A DNA stretch of 64,000 nt. It comes from Roseivirga sp. Its GTDB lineage: Bacteria; Bacteroidota; Bacteroidia; Cytophagales; Cyclobacteriaceae. Each line of letters opens with the position of its first letter. Within the stretch, counting starts at the first letter, position 1. Of the stretch, positions 43,902-52,776 are shown one piece after another. Location: positions 1-64,000 of the forward strand of contig JAJCYM010000085.1 in the NCBI GenBank assembly GCA_029262895.1. The letters are read 5' to 3'. A program made the translations under genes and the position numbers. Under the pieces are notes generated by a model. The model did not search any database. It had not been told where the DNA came from and saw only the letters and a list, made by a program, of their open reading frames with translations.

Positions 43902-45440
43902 TTAATCTTTAAACCGCTCTGCCAAAATCGCAATCATGGTCTTCACCCCATCCACATAGTTACCCAATCGGATATTTTCATTCGGACTATGCTGGTTGTT
44001 ATCGATATTCACTGTTGGGACTGAAACTGCTGGAATGCCCAAAGTGGTCACAAAAGGGGAGATGGGAATAGAACCACCACTGGTTCTTACCTTAATTGGA
44101 TCTACACCATGAGCTCTTTTGATGGCCCCACTTAGCCAGTTTCCTGTGGGTGAATTGATAGGAGTTCTAAAAGCTAAATAGGAAGTGCTCGACTCAAATT
44201 TGACCAATTTGGAATAGGTCATCCTTTCCTGTTCCGTGGGCTCATCACCGGCAATGATATGATATCCCTGATCAATAACATGCTGTCGAATCAGCCCGAG
44301 CAAACGTTCAGGGTCGTTCTCCTTTACCAATCGAACATCGATTTCTGCGGTCGCATCGCTTGGCACAATCGTTCTTTTTTTAGTGCCTACCCATCCCGAG
44401 GCCATTCCTCTAATATTCAGAGAAGGATATTGAATCGCTTCCTGGTAATTGGAACCTACTTTGTCAGTGTCTGCAATGCCAATCTTCTGTTGAATATCAT
44501 TCTCATCATCCGGTACGGCCCTCATTATTTTTTTAGTGTCTTCATCTAATGATATACCGTTGTAGAAGCCCGGTATGGTGACTCGGCCATCATCTCCCTT
44601 CATTGAGGCAAGTAATTGCGATAATCTAAATGCCGGGTTAGGGGCATAGTTTCCGTAATGACCACTGTGCTGAGGAGCTCTGGGTCCATACACCGTCAAT
44701 GTTATCTCCGAGATTCCCCTTGCCCCAAATTTTATGGTGGGCTTATTTGAAATATGTAATGGGCCATCAAAAATAACGAGCATGTCAGAGGCGAGCGCTT
44801 CTTTATGAACAGTAACGGCTGGCGGTAAATGGGGTGATCCCAGTTCCTCCTCAAAGTCCATAATGATCTTAATGTTGTAACTGGGGTTGATATTTACTTC
44901 TTTGATTGCGTCTAAGGCGGCCAGAAGCATAACCACAGGCCCTTTGGCATCAGATGCTGAGCGGGCGAAAACTCGAAGATCAGGATCGTAGGCACTATGA
45001 ATTTTATCCCAATCCAGAGATTTCCAATTACCCTGTGAATCTCTTTCTTTTAGTGTTGGAGTAAAGGCAGTTTCCTGAAACCATTTGGTTGAATCCGTAG
45101 GCTGACCATCTATTTGCAAGTAAATCAACACCGTTTTTTGAGGATTGTTAACCTTACGCTCGGCTAGGAGGAGTGGAGGTCCACCAGTTTCCAATCTTGT
45201 TGTCGTAAATGATCTTGCTTGAAAGGCCTTTTCGCACCATTGCACATTTTTCTCCACATCCTCTGGAAACAGGGCATCGTTGGGGATGCTGAGTAAGGCC
45301 TTCAATTCTTCGAATGAAGCTTTGGCATGTTTATCAGCGAGTTGGCTGAGTTGATCATTGCTCAGTCCTTCTCGCCCAACTTGTTGAGCAGAAAGGGAGA
45401 AGGTCAGTAGGAGGCACAGACAGGAGAGGGTAGTTTTCAT
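43902..45440 (-). CDS. Exported M20 family metallopeptidase
   Basis: A 512-aa protein with a signal peptide (ending SLSAQQ, about 1-20). The M20/M25/M40 fold has the catalytic Asp region VLIYLQIDGQP, RSASDAKGPVVM with the metal-bridging Asp, then the general base in DFEEELGSPH, and a late histidine in DNNQHSPNENI. The dimerisation/lid domain is central. M20 enzymes cleave di- and tripeptides or deacylate amino acids. It is the first gene of an operon with the HD-fold protein (2 bases) and probably the sulfatase. Confidence 0.9.
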   Translation of the reverse strand: MKTTLSCLCLLLTFSLSAQQVGREGLSNDQLSQLADKHAKASFEELKALLSIPNDALFPEDVEKNVQWCEKAFQARSFTTTRLETGGPPLLLAERKVNNPQKTVLIYLQIDGQPTDSTKWFQETAFTPTLKERDSQGNWKSLDWDKIHSAYDPDLRVFARSASDAKGPVVMLLAALDAIKEVNINPSYNIKIIMDFEEELGSPHLPPAVTVHKEALASDMLVIFDGPLHISNKPTIKFGARGISEITLTVYGPRAPQHSGHYGNYAPNPAFRLSQLLASMKGDDGRVTIPGFYNGISLDEDTKKIMRAVPDDENDIQQKIGIADTDKVGSNYQEAIQYPSLNIRGMASGWVGTKKRTIVPSDATAEIDVRLVKENDPERLLGLIRQHVIDQGYHIIAGDEPTEQERMTYSKLVKFESSTSYLAFRTPINSPTGNWLSGAIKRAHGVDPIKVRTSGGSIPISPFVTTLGIPAVSVPTVNIDNNQHSPNENIRLGNYVDGVKTMIAILAERFKD

Positions 45441-45586
45441 TGCTAGAGTTTTGAGAATTAATATCTCTTTATCGACTTAAGGATGAAAGATAAATAAAAA
45501 TCGCCTTCATTAAATATCAACAATCGTTAATAGGCGATATGAGTAAAATAACTTAGCTTAGCAACCGACAGCTGAAATCGAAATTT

Positions 45587-47068
45587 ATGAGTGACAACAA
45601 CAGACATGCGGCCTTGGAAATGAACGCTGATGAGTTCAAAAAAGTTGGGCATCAATTAATTGATCAGATTGCAGATTTTATAGATGGCATCGACAAACGG
45701 CCCGTGACCTATGGTGAGAAACCCACACAAATTCGGGCGGCATTGGGAACAGGAGCCTTACCTGATAAAGGAATGTCGGCATCAAACCTCTTGGAGAAGG
45801 CATCTGATTTAATGATGAATCATTCTCTTTTCAATGGACACCCCAAATTCTGGGGTTATATCACTGCTTCTGCTGCTCCAATAGGTGCCTTGGGTGATTT
45901 GTTGACCGCTTCTGTAAATGCCAATTGTGGCGCCTTCATTTTGAGTCCGATGGCTACAGAAATTGAGAAACAGACCGTTCGATGGTTGGCTGAGCTGATT
46001 GGTTATCAGTCTGACTGTGGAGGCATTTTGGTAAGTGGGGGGAACATGGCCAATTTCACCGGCTTCCTGGCAGGAAGAACAGCGAAATCACCAAAGACAC
46101 TCAAAACCAAAGGAGTAGCGAGTCTTGATAAGAAAATGTGCATTTATGGCTCTAAGGGAACGCACACCTGGATTGATAAGGCTGCTCATCTATTTGGTCA
46201 TGGTACCGATTCTATAAGATGGATAGAAACAAATTCAAATCACCAAATGGATAACCAGGCTCTGGAAAATGCGATTAAAGCAGATTTGGAGGATGGGCAT
46301 CAACCCTTTTTGGTAGTAGGTACAGCAGGGGATGTGAGCATGGGAGTTGTGGATGATCTTAAAGGAATAGGTGAGATTTGTAAGAAGCATGATTTGTGGT
46401 TCCATGTGGATGGCGCTTATGGTGTGCCTGCCGCCTGTCTGTCAGATCAGCAAAAGACTTTTGAAGGATTGAACGAGGCAGACTCTATTGCCTTAGATCC
46501 ACACAAGTGGCTCTATGCACCTTTGGAAGCGGGGTGCACCTTGGTAAAGAATCCCCAACATCTGGTAGATGCGTATAGCTCGAACCCTGAGTATTATAAT
46601 TTTGGAAAGACCGAAGAACCCGAGACCAATTTTTTTGAGTTTGGGCTTCAAAACTCTCGGGGTTTCCGTGCACTCAAAGTTTGGCTGGCCCTTCAGCAGG
46701 CCGGGCGGAAGGCCTACGAAGAAATGATTGGTGATGACGTCAGACTTGCGCGATTGATGTTCGATTTAGCTGACGAGAACGATGAACTTGAGGCGGTAAC
46801 GCATAGCCTCAGTATCACGACTTTCAGATATATCCCTTCGGACCTGGATTTGATGGGAGAGGAAAGGGAAAAGTACCTGAATCAATTGAATGAAAAACTA
46901 GTGGACAGATTGCAGTTTGGAGGAGAGGTATTTCTATCCAACGCAGTTGTAGATGGCAGGTATTGCATGAGGGCTTGCATCACCAACTTCAGAACAGAGG
47001 AAAAGGACTGCGAAGATTTGATTGAGATAAGCGTAAGGGAGGGGCGTGTGCTCCATCAATCTGATTAA
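45587..47068 (+). CDS. PLP-dependent group II amino-acid decarboxylase
   Basis: A 493-aa enzyme of the aromatic-L-amino-acid/tyrosine/glutamate decarboxylase group. The PLP lysine is K307 in LDPHKWLYAPLEAG; the ring-stacking His is H193 in GTHTWIDKAAH; the pyridine-N Asp is in WFHVDGAYGVP. NGHPKFWGYITASAAPIGALGD at 83-104 is the substrate-side motif. It gives amines from amino acids; which one cannot be read. A different group II decarboxylase starts at 63812. Tail overlaps the convergent gene by 4 bases. Confidence 0.93.
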   Translation: MSDNNRHAALEMNADEFKKVGHQLIDQIADFIDGIDKRPVTYGEKPTQIRAALGTGALPDKGMSASNLLEKASDLMMNHSLFNGHPKFWGYITASAAPIGALGDLLTASVNANCGAFILSPMATEIEKQTVRWLAELIGYQSDCGGILVSGGNMANFTGFLAGRTAKSPKTLKTKGVASLDKKMCIYGSKGTHTWIDKAAHLFGHGTDSIRWIETNSNHQMDNQALENAIKADLEDGHQPFLVVGTAGDVSMGVVDDLKGIGEICKKHDLWFHVDGAYGVPAACLSDQQKTFEGLNEADSIALDPHKWLYAPLEAGCTLVKNPQHLVDAYSSNPEYYNFGKTEEPETNFFEFGLQNSRGFRALKVWLALQQAGRKAYEEMIGDDVRLARLMFDLADENDELEAVTHSLSITTFRYIPSDLDLMGEEREKYLNQLNEKLVDRLQFGGEVFLSNAVVDGRYCMRACITNFRTEEKDCEDLIEISVREGRVLHQSD

Positions 47069-47541
47069 TCGTCATTGACTACGATTTCCAGGTCCAAAAA
47101 GGTGGATAGTACTTCCAGTTTTTTGAGTACCGCATTACGGTTTTTACTTCCGTAAATATGAATTTGTTCGCCTTCATCAGATAGCAAGTACCCGTTGTAT
47201 TTTAGAAATTTCACAGAGCTGGAACTCCCTCTCGAGTTTAGCCTTTGGCTGTAATTTGAGCTATTGATATACAGATACTCGAAATACTTGTATGCATATG
47301 TATCAAATGAATAGCGGATGCCAAAAGTGCTCAAATATTCTTGATAGATACATTTTTCGGTATCAATTTCTAAGCCATATGAAGTGAAGAGGACCGCAAG
47401 ACAGAGAACAATCAGGACGCTAAAGAGCAACGGATAAATGATGACTTGGAATATGGAAATGACCAAGACAATAGCTGCAATAAATATGAATTCTGGGGGC
47501 GAATAATTACCAGTGGATATGCGGATGTGATTCTTCTTCAA
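47065..47541 (-). CDS. Hypothetical membrane protein with PH-like C-terminal domain
   Basis: A 158-aa protein with two membrane helices close together (about 18-35 and 37-54, FIFIAAIVLVISIF and PLLFSVLIVLCLAVLF) followed by a soluble part of about 100 residues with the look of a bacterial PH domain. I do not recognise a named family. The start is TTG at 47541; no ATG is nearby. The upstream region carries a MITE-like repeat starting 29 bases before it. The stop shares TTAA with the convergent decarboxylase. Confidence 0.6.
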   Translation of the reverse strand: MKKNHIRISTGNYSPPEFIFIAAIVLVISIFQVIIYPLLFSVLIVLCLAVLFTSYGLEIDTEKCIYQEYLSTFGIRYSFDTYAYKYFEYLYINSSNYSQRLNSRGSSSSVKFLKYNGYLLSDEGEQIHIYGSKNRNAVLKKLEVLSTFLDLEIVVNDD

Positions 47542-47570
47542 ACTGTCGCCAATCGAGTTGATTTCAAGTT

Positions 47571-47669
47571 ATACAAAATCAAACACAATATGACGTTTAT
47601 AAATCTTTTCTTACCGCTTGCTTTGCGTTGAAAAAATCAGCCCTAGCCATCCCGATAGCTATCGGGATG
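47571..47669 (-). repeat. MITE-like repeat, family A, partial copy, ending in a perfect 22-base palindrome
   Basis: Bases 47571-47650 match the complement of 8348-8427 at 65 of 80 positions. This copy keeps the ATACAAAATC end and the GTTGAAAAAATC segment. The copy's other half is missing. At 47648-47669 sits a perfect palindrome, CATCCCGATAG followed by its complement, that contains the stop codon of the ankyrin gene (47659-47661). It could serve as the terminator of that gene. Confidence 0.7.
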
Positions 47670-48747
47670 CTCCGTTTTTCTTTAGATAGTCGACAACTCT
47701 TCTGTGTCCTTTTTTACGTGCCATTTTTAGAGGACTTCTGATTTCATAACCTCTAATAAACGAACCCTCCCGTGTAGATTTATTCGGGTCTGCACCGTTT
47801 TCGATGAGTAGTTTCACCAAGTCCAAATGGCCATTCCAGGCTGCAGCAATGAGTGGCGTTTCATCACCTCTGACTTCTTTGTCAACTTCAGCTCCCTGTT
47901 CTATCAGGTATTTGGCTACCTCATATTGTCCTTTTTTTGCAGCAGCAATTAGGGGACTGCCATCACCTCTGACACCTTTATTAGGGTCTGCTCCCGAGTT
48001 TACCAGAAGTTTTACTTTGGCAAGGTTTCCTCTGTGTGAGGCGCTGATGAGGGCAGAGCCGTCACCGGATACGCTTCTGTTGGTATTGGCACCATGCTCG
48101 ATTAACAATTCCAAAATCTCATTGTTTTGGTTATTGCCGGCAGCAGTCATCGGACTTCCATCTCCGGGAGAAGATAGATTGGGGTTGGCACCGGATTCTA
48201 ATAATAATTTTGTGATTCTCTCATCCTCATTGTTCACAGCCGCAATTAAAGCAGTGCCATCACCTATAACTCTGGCATCCACATTTGCTCCTCTGTCTAT
48301 AAGCAGTTTAGTAAGCTCGTATGAACCGCTTGAGGCTGCTGCCAGAATAGGGCTCCCGTCCTGAGGTATAATTTTGTTCACATCAGCACCCCGATCAAGC
48401 AGATATTCAGCGATCTCAAAATGGCCACCTCGTGCCGCAGAAATCAATGGTGATGCATCCCTTTTTGCATAGAAATCAACCTCAGCACCACTATTCACTA
48501 ATAATTTGACAATGTTGAACTCTCCCTCAGCTGAGGCTGCGTTTAACGCTGTTCTTGGGCCACCTTTTAAATTATAGATACAATTCGGTTTGACACCCAC
48601 ATCCAATAGCGCCTTCACCCGGTTAAGGTTCCCTCGGGTTGCGGCTTCCACAATGTCTCTGCAGTCCTGGGCAAAGGCTGCCGTACTTGTCAAAGTTGTT
48701 AGAGAAACTGCCCAAATGAGTTTCGAAATGCTGAATTGAGTTTTCAT
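47659..48747 (-). CDS. Exported ankyrin-repeat protein
   Basis: A 362-aa protein with a signal peptide (ending STAAFAQ, about 1-26) and about nine to ten ankyrin repeats filling the rest. Repeats follow the pattern DGSPLIAAAxxGxxEVxKLLIDRGADVN with little variation, including several GDGSALI/GDGSPL starts. There is no catalytic domain. Such secreted or periplasmic ankyrin proteins bind partners; some protect catalase-type enzymes. The tail (KKNGASR) ends inside the repeat-derived palindrome, so the last few residues are encoded by repeat DNA. Confidence 0.92.
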   Translation of the reverse strand: MKTQFSISKLIWAVSLTTLTSTAAFAQDCRDIVEAATRGNLNRVKALLDVGVKPNCIYNLKGGPRTALNAASAEGEFNIVKLLVNSGAEVDFYAKRDASPLISAARGGHFEIAEYLLDRGADVNKIIPQDGSPILAAASSGSYELTKLLIDRGANVDARVIGDGTALIAAVNNEDERITKLLLESGANPNLSSPGDGSPMTAAGNNQNNEILELLIEHGANTNRSVSGDGSALISASHRGNLAKVKLLVNSGADPNKGVRGDGSPLIAAAKKGQYEVAKYLIEQGAEVDKEVRGDETPLIAAAWNGHLDLVKLLIENGADPNKSTREGSFIRGYEIRSPLKMARKKGHRRVVDYLKKNGASR

Positions 48748-48920
48748 AGTTTTATCATGACCGTTTGATTACAGACCTTTTATTCACAAATCATGCCTTT
48801 GACCAAAATCATTGATTACATCCTTTGATCGTTGATTTTGTCCAGCTTTTTAATTGAGGAATGTTCTAAAAATGGACAATATGAACATCTGGCGGACAGA
48901 GTAAATCAATCCAACGATAT

Positions 48921-48954
48921 TTGAACCTACGATTTCTCTAAAAGATTAACTTTG
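48921..48954 (+). promoter_or_regulatory. Promoter of the SUI1-like gene
   Basis: TTG (48921-48923), 23 bases, then TAACTTTG (48947-48954), an exact TAnnTTTG box. Only 4 bases separate the box from the ATG at 48959, so transcription would start at or near the start codon and the mRNA would be leaderless or nearly so. Confidence 0.5.
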
Positions 48955-48958
48955 CGGC

Positions 48959-49312
48959 ATGGGTAGAAAAAACAAACGGGATAGGGGACGATCTGGAGTA
49001 ATTTACTCCACTAATTCCAGCTACGAATATCAGCACGAGGGTGGTGGAGAACAAGATACGCTACCCATAACGGAGCAAAACCTAAAAGTAATGCTCGATA
49101 AAAAGAAAAGAGGAGGAAAGCAGGTTACTTTGGTGGATGGCTTTGTCGGAACGGATGAAGACCTGAAGGATCTGGGAAAGACGTTAAAATCAAAATGCGG
49201 AGTAGGTGGTAGTGCAAAAGATGGCGAGATTCTTATCCAGGGTGACCATAGAGATAAGGTGCTACAAATTTTGGAGAAAGAAGGATACAACGTAAAGAGA
49301 GTAGGTGGTTAG
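48959..49312 (+). CDS. SUI1/YciH-like translation initiation factor
   Basis: A 117-aa protein of the eIF1/SUI1/YciH family. The basic start MGRKNKRDRG is typical. The C-terminal domain (about 38-117) has the conserved KRGGKQVTLVDGFVG, DLGKTLKSKCGVGGSAKDGEI and IQGDHRDKV motifs. In bacteria it tunes fidelity of start selection and stress translation; the role is not settled. The following gene starts within its last 8 bases. A -7 box stands 4 bases before the start. Confidence 0.92.
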   Translation: MGRKNKRDRGRSGVIYSTNSSYEYQHEGGGEQDTLPITEQNLKVMLDKKKRGGKQVTLVDGFVGTDEDLKDLGKTLKSKCGVGGSAKDGEILIQGDHRDKVLQILEKEGYNVKRVGG

Positions 49313-50240
49313 CAGGTTAAGATACGTTTGGTTGATCATTGGTTTTTTTAGCCTCGTAATGATATGGTCTTGCACACCGGGCGAGATACCTGTTTCTGAG
49401 GGAACCGCTGATATTAATGGTTCTGAGATTTACTATAAGATTATTGGTGAAGGGCAGCCGCTCTTTATCGTTCATGGTGGGCCTGTTTTAGACCATTCTT
49501 ACTTCCTGCCTCATTTAGAAAATTTAGCCAGAGATTATCAATTGATCTTTTATGATCAACGGGCAACCGGGCGTTCTTCAGTCGAAGTAGACTCTTCAAA
49601 AATGAACCTCGAAGCTTTTGTTGAGGATATAGATTTGCTAAGGGAGAAGCTGGGTTTCGACAAGATCAATCTGCTTGGCCACTCCTGGGGAGGTTTGTTG
49701 GCCATGGCTTATGGTACCGAGCATAGCGATAAGCTTGATCATTTGATATTATCCAATTCCATGGCACCGAATGTGCAAGATTGGCAAAGAGAAAGCGCTG
49801 CTGTGGCAAGGCAACAAACGCCAGAGGACGAAAAGGAGCGACAGGGAATCCTGGATTCATTGAGAACATACCCTGGACAGCGTCTGGAGTTAATTGAAAA
49901 ACTCTTAATGACCTCCTTCAAGCCCCAGATGTTTGATCGTAGCAACCTTCAAAAACTCAAATTGTATATACCTGAAGACTATGATCAGAGAAGGGGTGCT
50001 TATCGGTGGCTTGGGCCTGATATGAACACTTTCAACTATGATCTTGGCCTAGCAAACATCAGTTGCCCCACCTTGATTATTTATGGAGAAACGGAACCAG
50101 CCATTACTGTCTATTCGGATAAAATGCTCGAATTAATTCCCAATGCACAGTTATCCGTAATAGAAGAGGCAGGGCACTTTCCCTTTATTGAAGAACCCAA
50201 AGCATTCAGGAAAATTGTTACCCGGTTCTTGGACAAATAG
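49305..50240 (+). CDS. Alpha/beta hydrolase, proline iminopeptidase-like lipoprotein
   Basis: A 311-aa hydrolase with a lipoprotein signal (IWSC, cysteine about residue 23). The nucleophile is Ser in LLGHSWGGLLA (about 126), the acid likely in YGETEPAI and the His in EEAGHFPFIEEP near the end. HGGPVLDHSYF is the oxyanion motif of proline iminopeptidases. It removes N-terminal proline or cleaves esters in the periplasm. The start is GTG at 49305, overlapping the SUI1-like gene by 8 bases, so they are coupled, an unexpected pair. Confidence 0.88.
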   Translation: MVSRLRYVWLIIGFFSLVMIWSCTPGEIPVSEGTADINGSEIYYKIIGEGQPLFIVHGGPVLDHSYFLPHLENLARDYQLIFYDQRATGRSSVEVDSSKMNLEAFVEDIDLLREKLGFDKINLLGHSWGGLLAMAYGTEHSDKLDHLILSNSMAPNVQDWQRESAAVARQQTPEDEKERQGILDSLRTYPGQRLELIEKLLMTSFKPQMFDRSNLQKLKLYIPEDYDQRRGAYRWLGPDMNTFNYDLGLANISCPTLIIYGETEPAITVYSDKMLELIPNAQLSVIEEAGHFPFIEEPKAFRKIVTRFLDK

Positions 50241-50242
50241 GC

Positions 50243-50617
50243 TTATGGCAATTTGAATACCGGATTGCAAATCAGACCGATGACGTTGTCCCAGGGGTCT
50301 TTCAGTTCGGCAACAACAATCGGCCCTCCCACATTTTGAGGTGCTCCTTGTGAAGTGGCTCCCGCTTCCAGCATTCGGTTGTATTCCTTTTCTACGTCTT
50401 CGACACCCCAATAAGAGAGCACATTGGCTGTTTTGTTAATTACCGGATGCTCCTCTGGCATTAAGCCCAATTCGTAGCCCGCTATATTGAAGCCCACATA
50501 GAAAGGCTCATTGAAATAGGGCTCTGTTTCGAATACTCTTGAATACCACTCAATGGCTTCTTGTAGGTTGCTGACAGTATAAATTGTTGTTCGTAATCCT
50601 AAAAACCTCTTTTCCAT
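50243..50617 (-). CDS. VOC family protein
   Basis: A protein of about 124 aa. The ATG at 50617 lies just past the zinc-ribbon gene's stop; an in-frame start further upstream would overlap that gene. One VOC domain: FLGLRTTIYTVSNLQEAIEWY, then FNIAGYELGLMPEE and the ending ELKDPWDNVIGLICNP. The stop is 2 bases from the convergent hydrolase stop. It is in one operon with the zinc-ribbon protein. Confidence 0.87.
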   Translation of the reverse strand: MEKRFLGLRTTIYTVSNLQEAIEWYSRVFETEPYFNEPFYVGFNIAGYELGLMPEEHPVINKTANVLSYWGVEDVEKEYNRMLEAGATSQGAPQNVGGPIVVAELKDPWDNVIGLICNPVFKLP

Positions 50618-50621
50618 ATTT

Positions 50622-50882
50622 TTAATTTTTCCATCGTTCAAGTTTCGGAATTCCTTTTGTGAAAAATCCTGCAATGAATCCTGGAAATTTCATCTCTTTT
50701 AATTTACCTTTTACGAAACTCTGCATTTGTACAACCGTCCAATCAGGTTGAGTAAATTCCCCGTTTTCATAGCAATAACTGCAATATTTCTCATTTTTTG
50801 ATCCATCAGCGTTGGTACCTCCCTGGTTAGGGTCTTTCTTCAATGGCATTGCACAGCTTTGGCATTTTGTATAGTTACTCAT
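50622..50882 (-). CDS. Small zinc-ribbon domain protein
   Basis: An 86-aa protein with a putative zinc ribbon: CQSCAMPL (C8, C11) and YCSYCYENG (about C34, C37). The same CxxC...CxxC pattern with MPL and KYCSYCY is the hallmark of the small PF12674-like zinc-ribbon family. The C-terminal half is a short helical tail. No function is known; they often sit with VOC genes, as here (4-base gap downstream). Confidence 0.85.
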   Translation of the reverse strand: MSNYTKCQSCAMPLKKDPNQGGTNADGSKNEKYCSYCYENGEFTQPDWTVVQMQSFVKGKLKEMKFPGFIAGFFTKGIPKLERWKN

Positions 50883-50984
50883 AGTTGAATTTTATAGATG
50901 AGGAGCAAATTAGAGGGGCATGGTGACAACCCTATGTCAGTAGAGAATTCTGGAATTCAATTTTTCGAGTCGGGTTACCTTCTT

Positions 50985-52682
50985 CTACCTTATCAAGTTG
51001 ACAGTTCCCTTTTGGCTTTGAATTCTTCCTCCAATGGCTGCGTAGCGGATACTCCAATAGTAAGTGGTCTCTGGAGCCGGTTCTCCATTGGAAAAATTAC
51101 CATTCCATTCAATATTGAGGTTCTGGGTTGAGAATATTTCGTGTCCCCATCGGTTAAAAATCCGAGTACTCATGATTGCAGTTCCAATACTCTCAATGGG
51201 AATAAAAAGATCATTTTTGCCATCTCCATTTGGGGTAAAGGCATTGGGCATTCTTAGAATGGCCTCACATTCTCCTGGGAACACCTCTATTCTTTGCTCG
51301 GATGAACATCCATTAAGAGTAACCCGAACAGAATAAGTACCGGGCTCCTCAACAACAAAAGATGACTCGGTACTTCCATCCTGCCAGATATATGCAGCAT
51401 TTTCCTGGAAGGCATCTAGCTGTATTTGTTCACCAGTACAAATCTCGTTTTCAGAGATAATATTGATGATGGGTAACCCGACTTGAAGAACATTGAATAT
51501 TTCTGTCTTTAGACAGCTTCCAAGTTGTGCTTGAACGGAGTACTGTCCCGGGCTAGTTATCTCAATTGACCCTTGATCGCTTCCGGTACTCCAAACGTAC
51601 GAGTTGGCAGTCAGGAAACTCGAGGTTAAAATGGCCGATTCACCTTGACAGAATTCAACTTGCACAGGGTCGGGATTATCTTCCTTAGAGATATTGAATA
51701 CCTCTCTGGTGGCACAGCCATCATTAACTATATCCACAAAATATTCTCCAGGGGTGTCCAAAGTGATGGTTGCCGAGGTGGCTCCCGTACTCCATACATA
51801 GGAGTCAGCTCCCAGTACAGTAGGGGTAAGGGTTACCGATTCTCCCTCACAAAACAAGACCATCACCGGATCGGGATCGGACATTTCAACTACATTAAAT
51901 ACTTCTCTGGACGAACAGCCCTCAATGACAACATCCACAACATATTGACCAACTTCGTTGATCTCAATTGAAGAGGAAGTTTCTCCCGAACTCCATAGAA
52001 AGGAATCGGCTGATTGAAAAGTTGAAGCCAGAGTAGCCGTTGTTCCTTCGCACAATTCAATCTCATGGTTAACCACTTGAGACAGATCAGTGAGGCTGAA
52101 GTTGTCTGCTAAAATGTAGCCAGAGTATTCCGGCAATTGCGTATAGGCACCTTGGAGCCATACATAGGATCGGTTTTCGTTCAACGAGAAAGTAGTAGTG
52201 TACTTTCTCCATTCCCGATGATCAATAGGACCAAAATGAGCAACTTCCACATCATTTTGACATTCTTCCGTTCCTACGAAAGCTTTGAAATCAATGGAAT
52301 TTCTAAATGCGGTGACACTAAGTTCCGGACTGAACGCAAGATATACTTCCAGCAGGTAGCACCTACCGGCTATTAATTCGGTAGTTAGAAATTGCCCGAC
52401 TTCTTCACAAGTTCCACCGGTGTCCGGAACATCCAGTGCCCGGCAGGCCATACCTAAAAATGTGTTCCCATCCTGGGGAATGTTAATAACCCCAAAAGGT
52501 CCGGGCTGAATTTCTACGGTGCTGGTGGTTAGGCAGCTTTGCCAACCTGGAGGAACACTTGTACTGGGAGGCCCGTCAAAAGTACCATTCGTAACTATTT
52601 GAGCTTTCAATGCTTCGCCTGAGAGCATCAGTATGGTAATCATAAAAAGTGATCGGGCGATATTGGTTATGCTTTTCAACAA
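50985..52682 (-). CDS. T9SS type B secreted protein with Ig-like repeats and gliding-type C-terminal domain
   Basis: A 565-aa secreted protein. A signal peptide (about 1-28) leads to an N-terminal lectin/CBM-like jelly-roll domain (about 30-205), then four tandem Ig/PKD-like repeats of about 65 residues (about 208-275, 278-343, 345-410, 415-470) with the recurring pattern FCEGESVTLTP...SYVWSTGATSATI...PGEYFVDI. The CHU_C/gliding motility C-terminal domain (about 478-565; NAFTPNGDGKNDLFI, FNRWG, YYWSIRY) directs type IX export. Probably an adhesin. The start is TTG at 52682; an ATG would remove the signal's basic end. Confidence 0.9.
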   Translation of the reverse strand: MLKSITNIARSLFMITILMLSGEALKAQIVTNGTFDGPPSTSVPPGWQSCLTTSTVEIQPGPFGVINIPQDGNTFLGMACRALDVPDTGGTCEEVGQFLTTELIAGRCYLLEVYLAFSPELSVTAFRNSIDFKAFVGTEECQNDVEVAHFGPIDHREWRKYTTTFSLNENRSYVWLQGAYTQLPEYSGYILADNFSLTDLSQVVNHEIELCEGTTATLASTFQSADSFLWSSGETSSSIEINEVGQYVVDVVIEGCSSREVFNVVEMSDPDPVMVLFCEGESVTLTPTVLGADSYVWSTGATSATITLDTPGEYFVDIVNDGCATREVFNISKEDNPDPVQVEFCQGESAILTSSFLTANSYVWSTGSDQGSIEITSPGQYSVQAQLGSCLKTEIFNVLQVGLPIINIISENEICTGEQIQLDAFQENAAYIWQDGSTESSFVVEEPGTYSVRVTLNGCSSEQRIEVFPGECEAILRMPNAFTPNGDGKNDLFIPIESIGTAIMSTRIFNRWGHEIFSTQNLNIEWNGNFSNGEPAPETTYYWSIRYAAIGGRIQSQKGTVNLIR

Positions 52683-52776
52683 TACGATAATGGTCTATAA
52701 TATACCGTTAACAGAAATCTCATCTACTCTAGTAACGGGTAAGCCTATCTTTAGTGCTCTCACAAATTCATATACA

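Noticed and set aside
47804-48364. A 186-codon open frame on the plus strand
   Set aside because: It lies wholly antisense to the ankyrin gene; its regularity comes from the repeated ankyrin codons, and it has no start context.
48804-48840. CAAAATCA/TGATTTTG inverted repeat upstream of the ankyrin gene
   Set aside because: 8-bp AT-rich arms with a 21-base loop are expected by chance at this frequency and no other support was found.
52633-52776. 48 extra N-terminal codons for the VPS10-like protein
   Set aside because: They would overlap the divergent T9SS-B gene start, and the signal peptide starts at the ATG at 52777.
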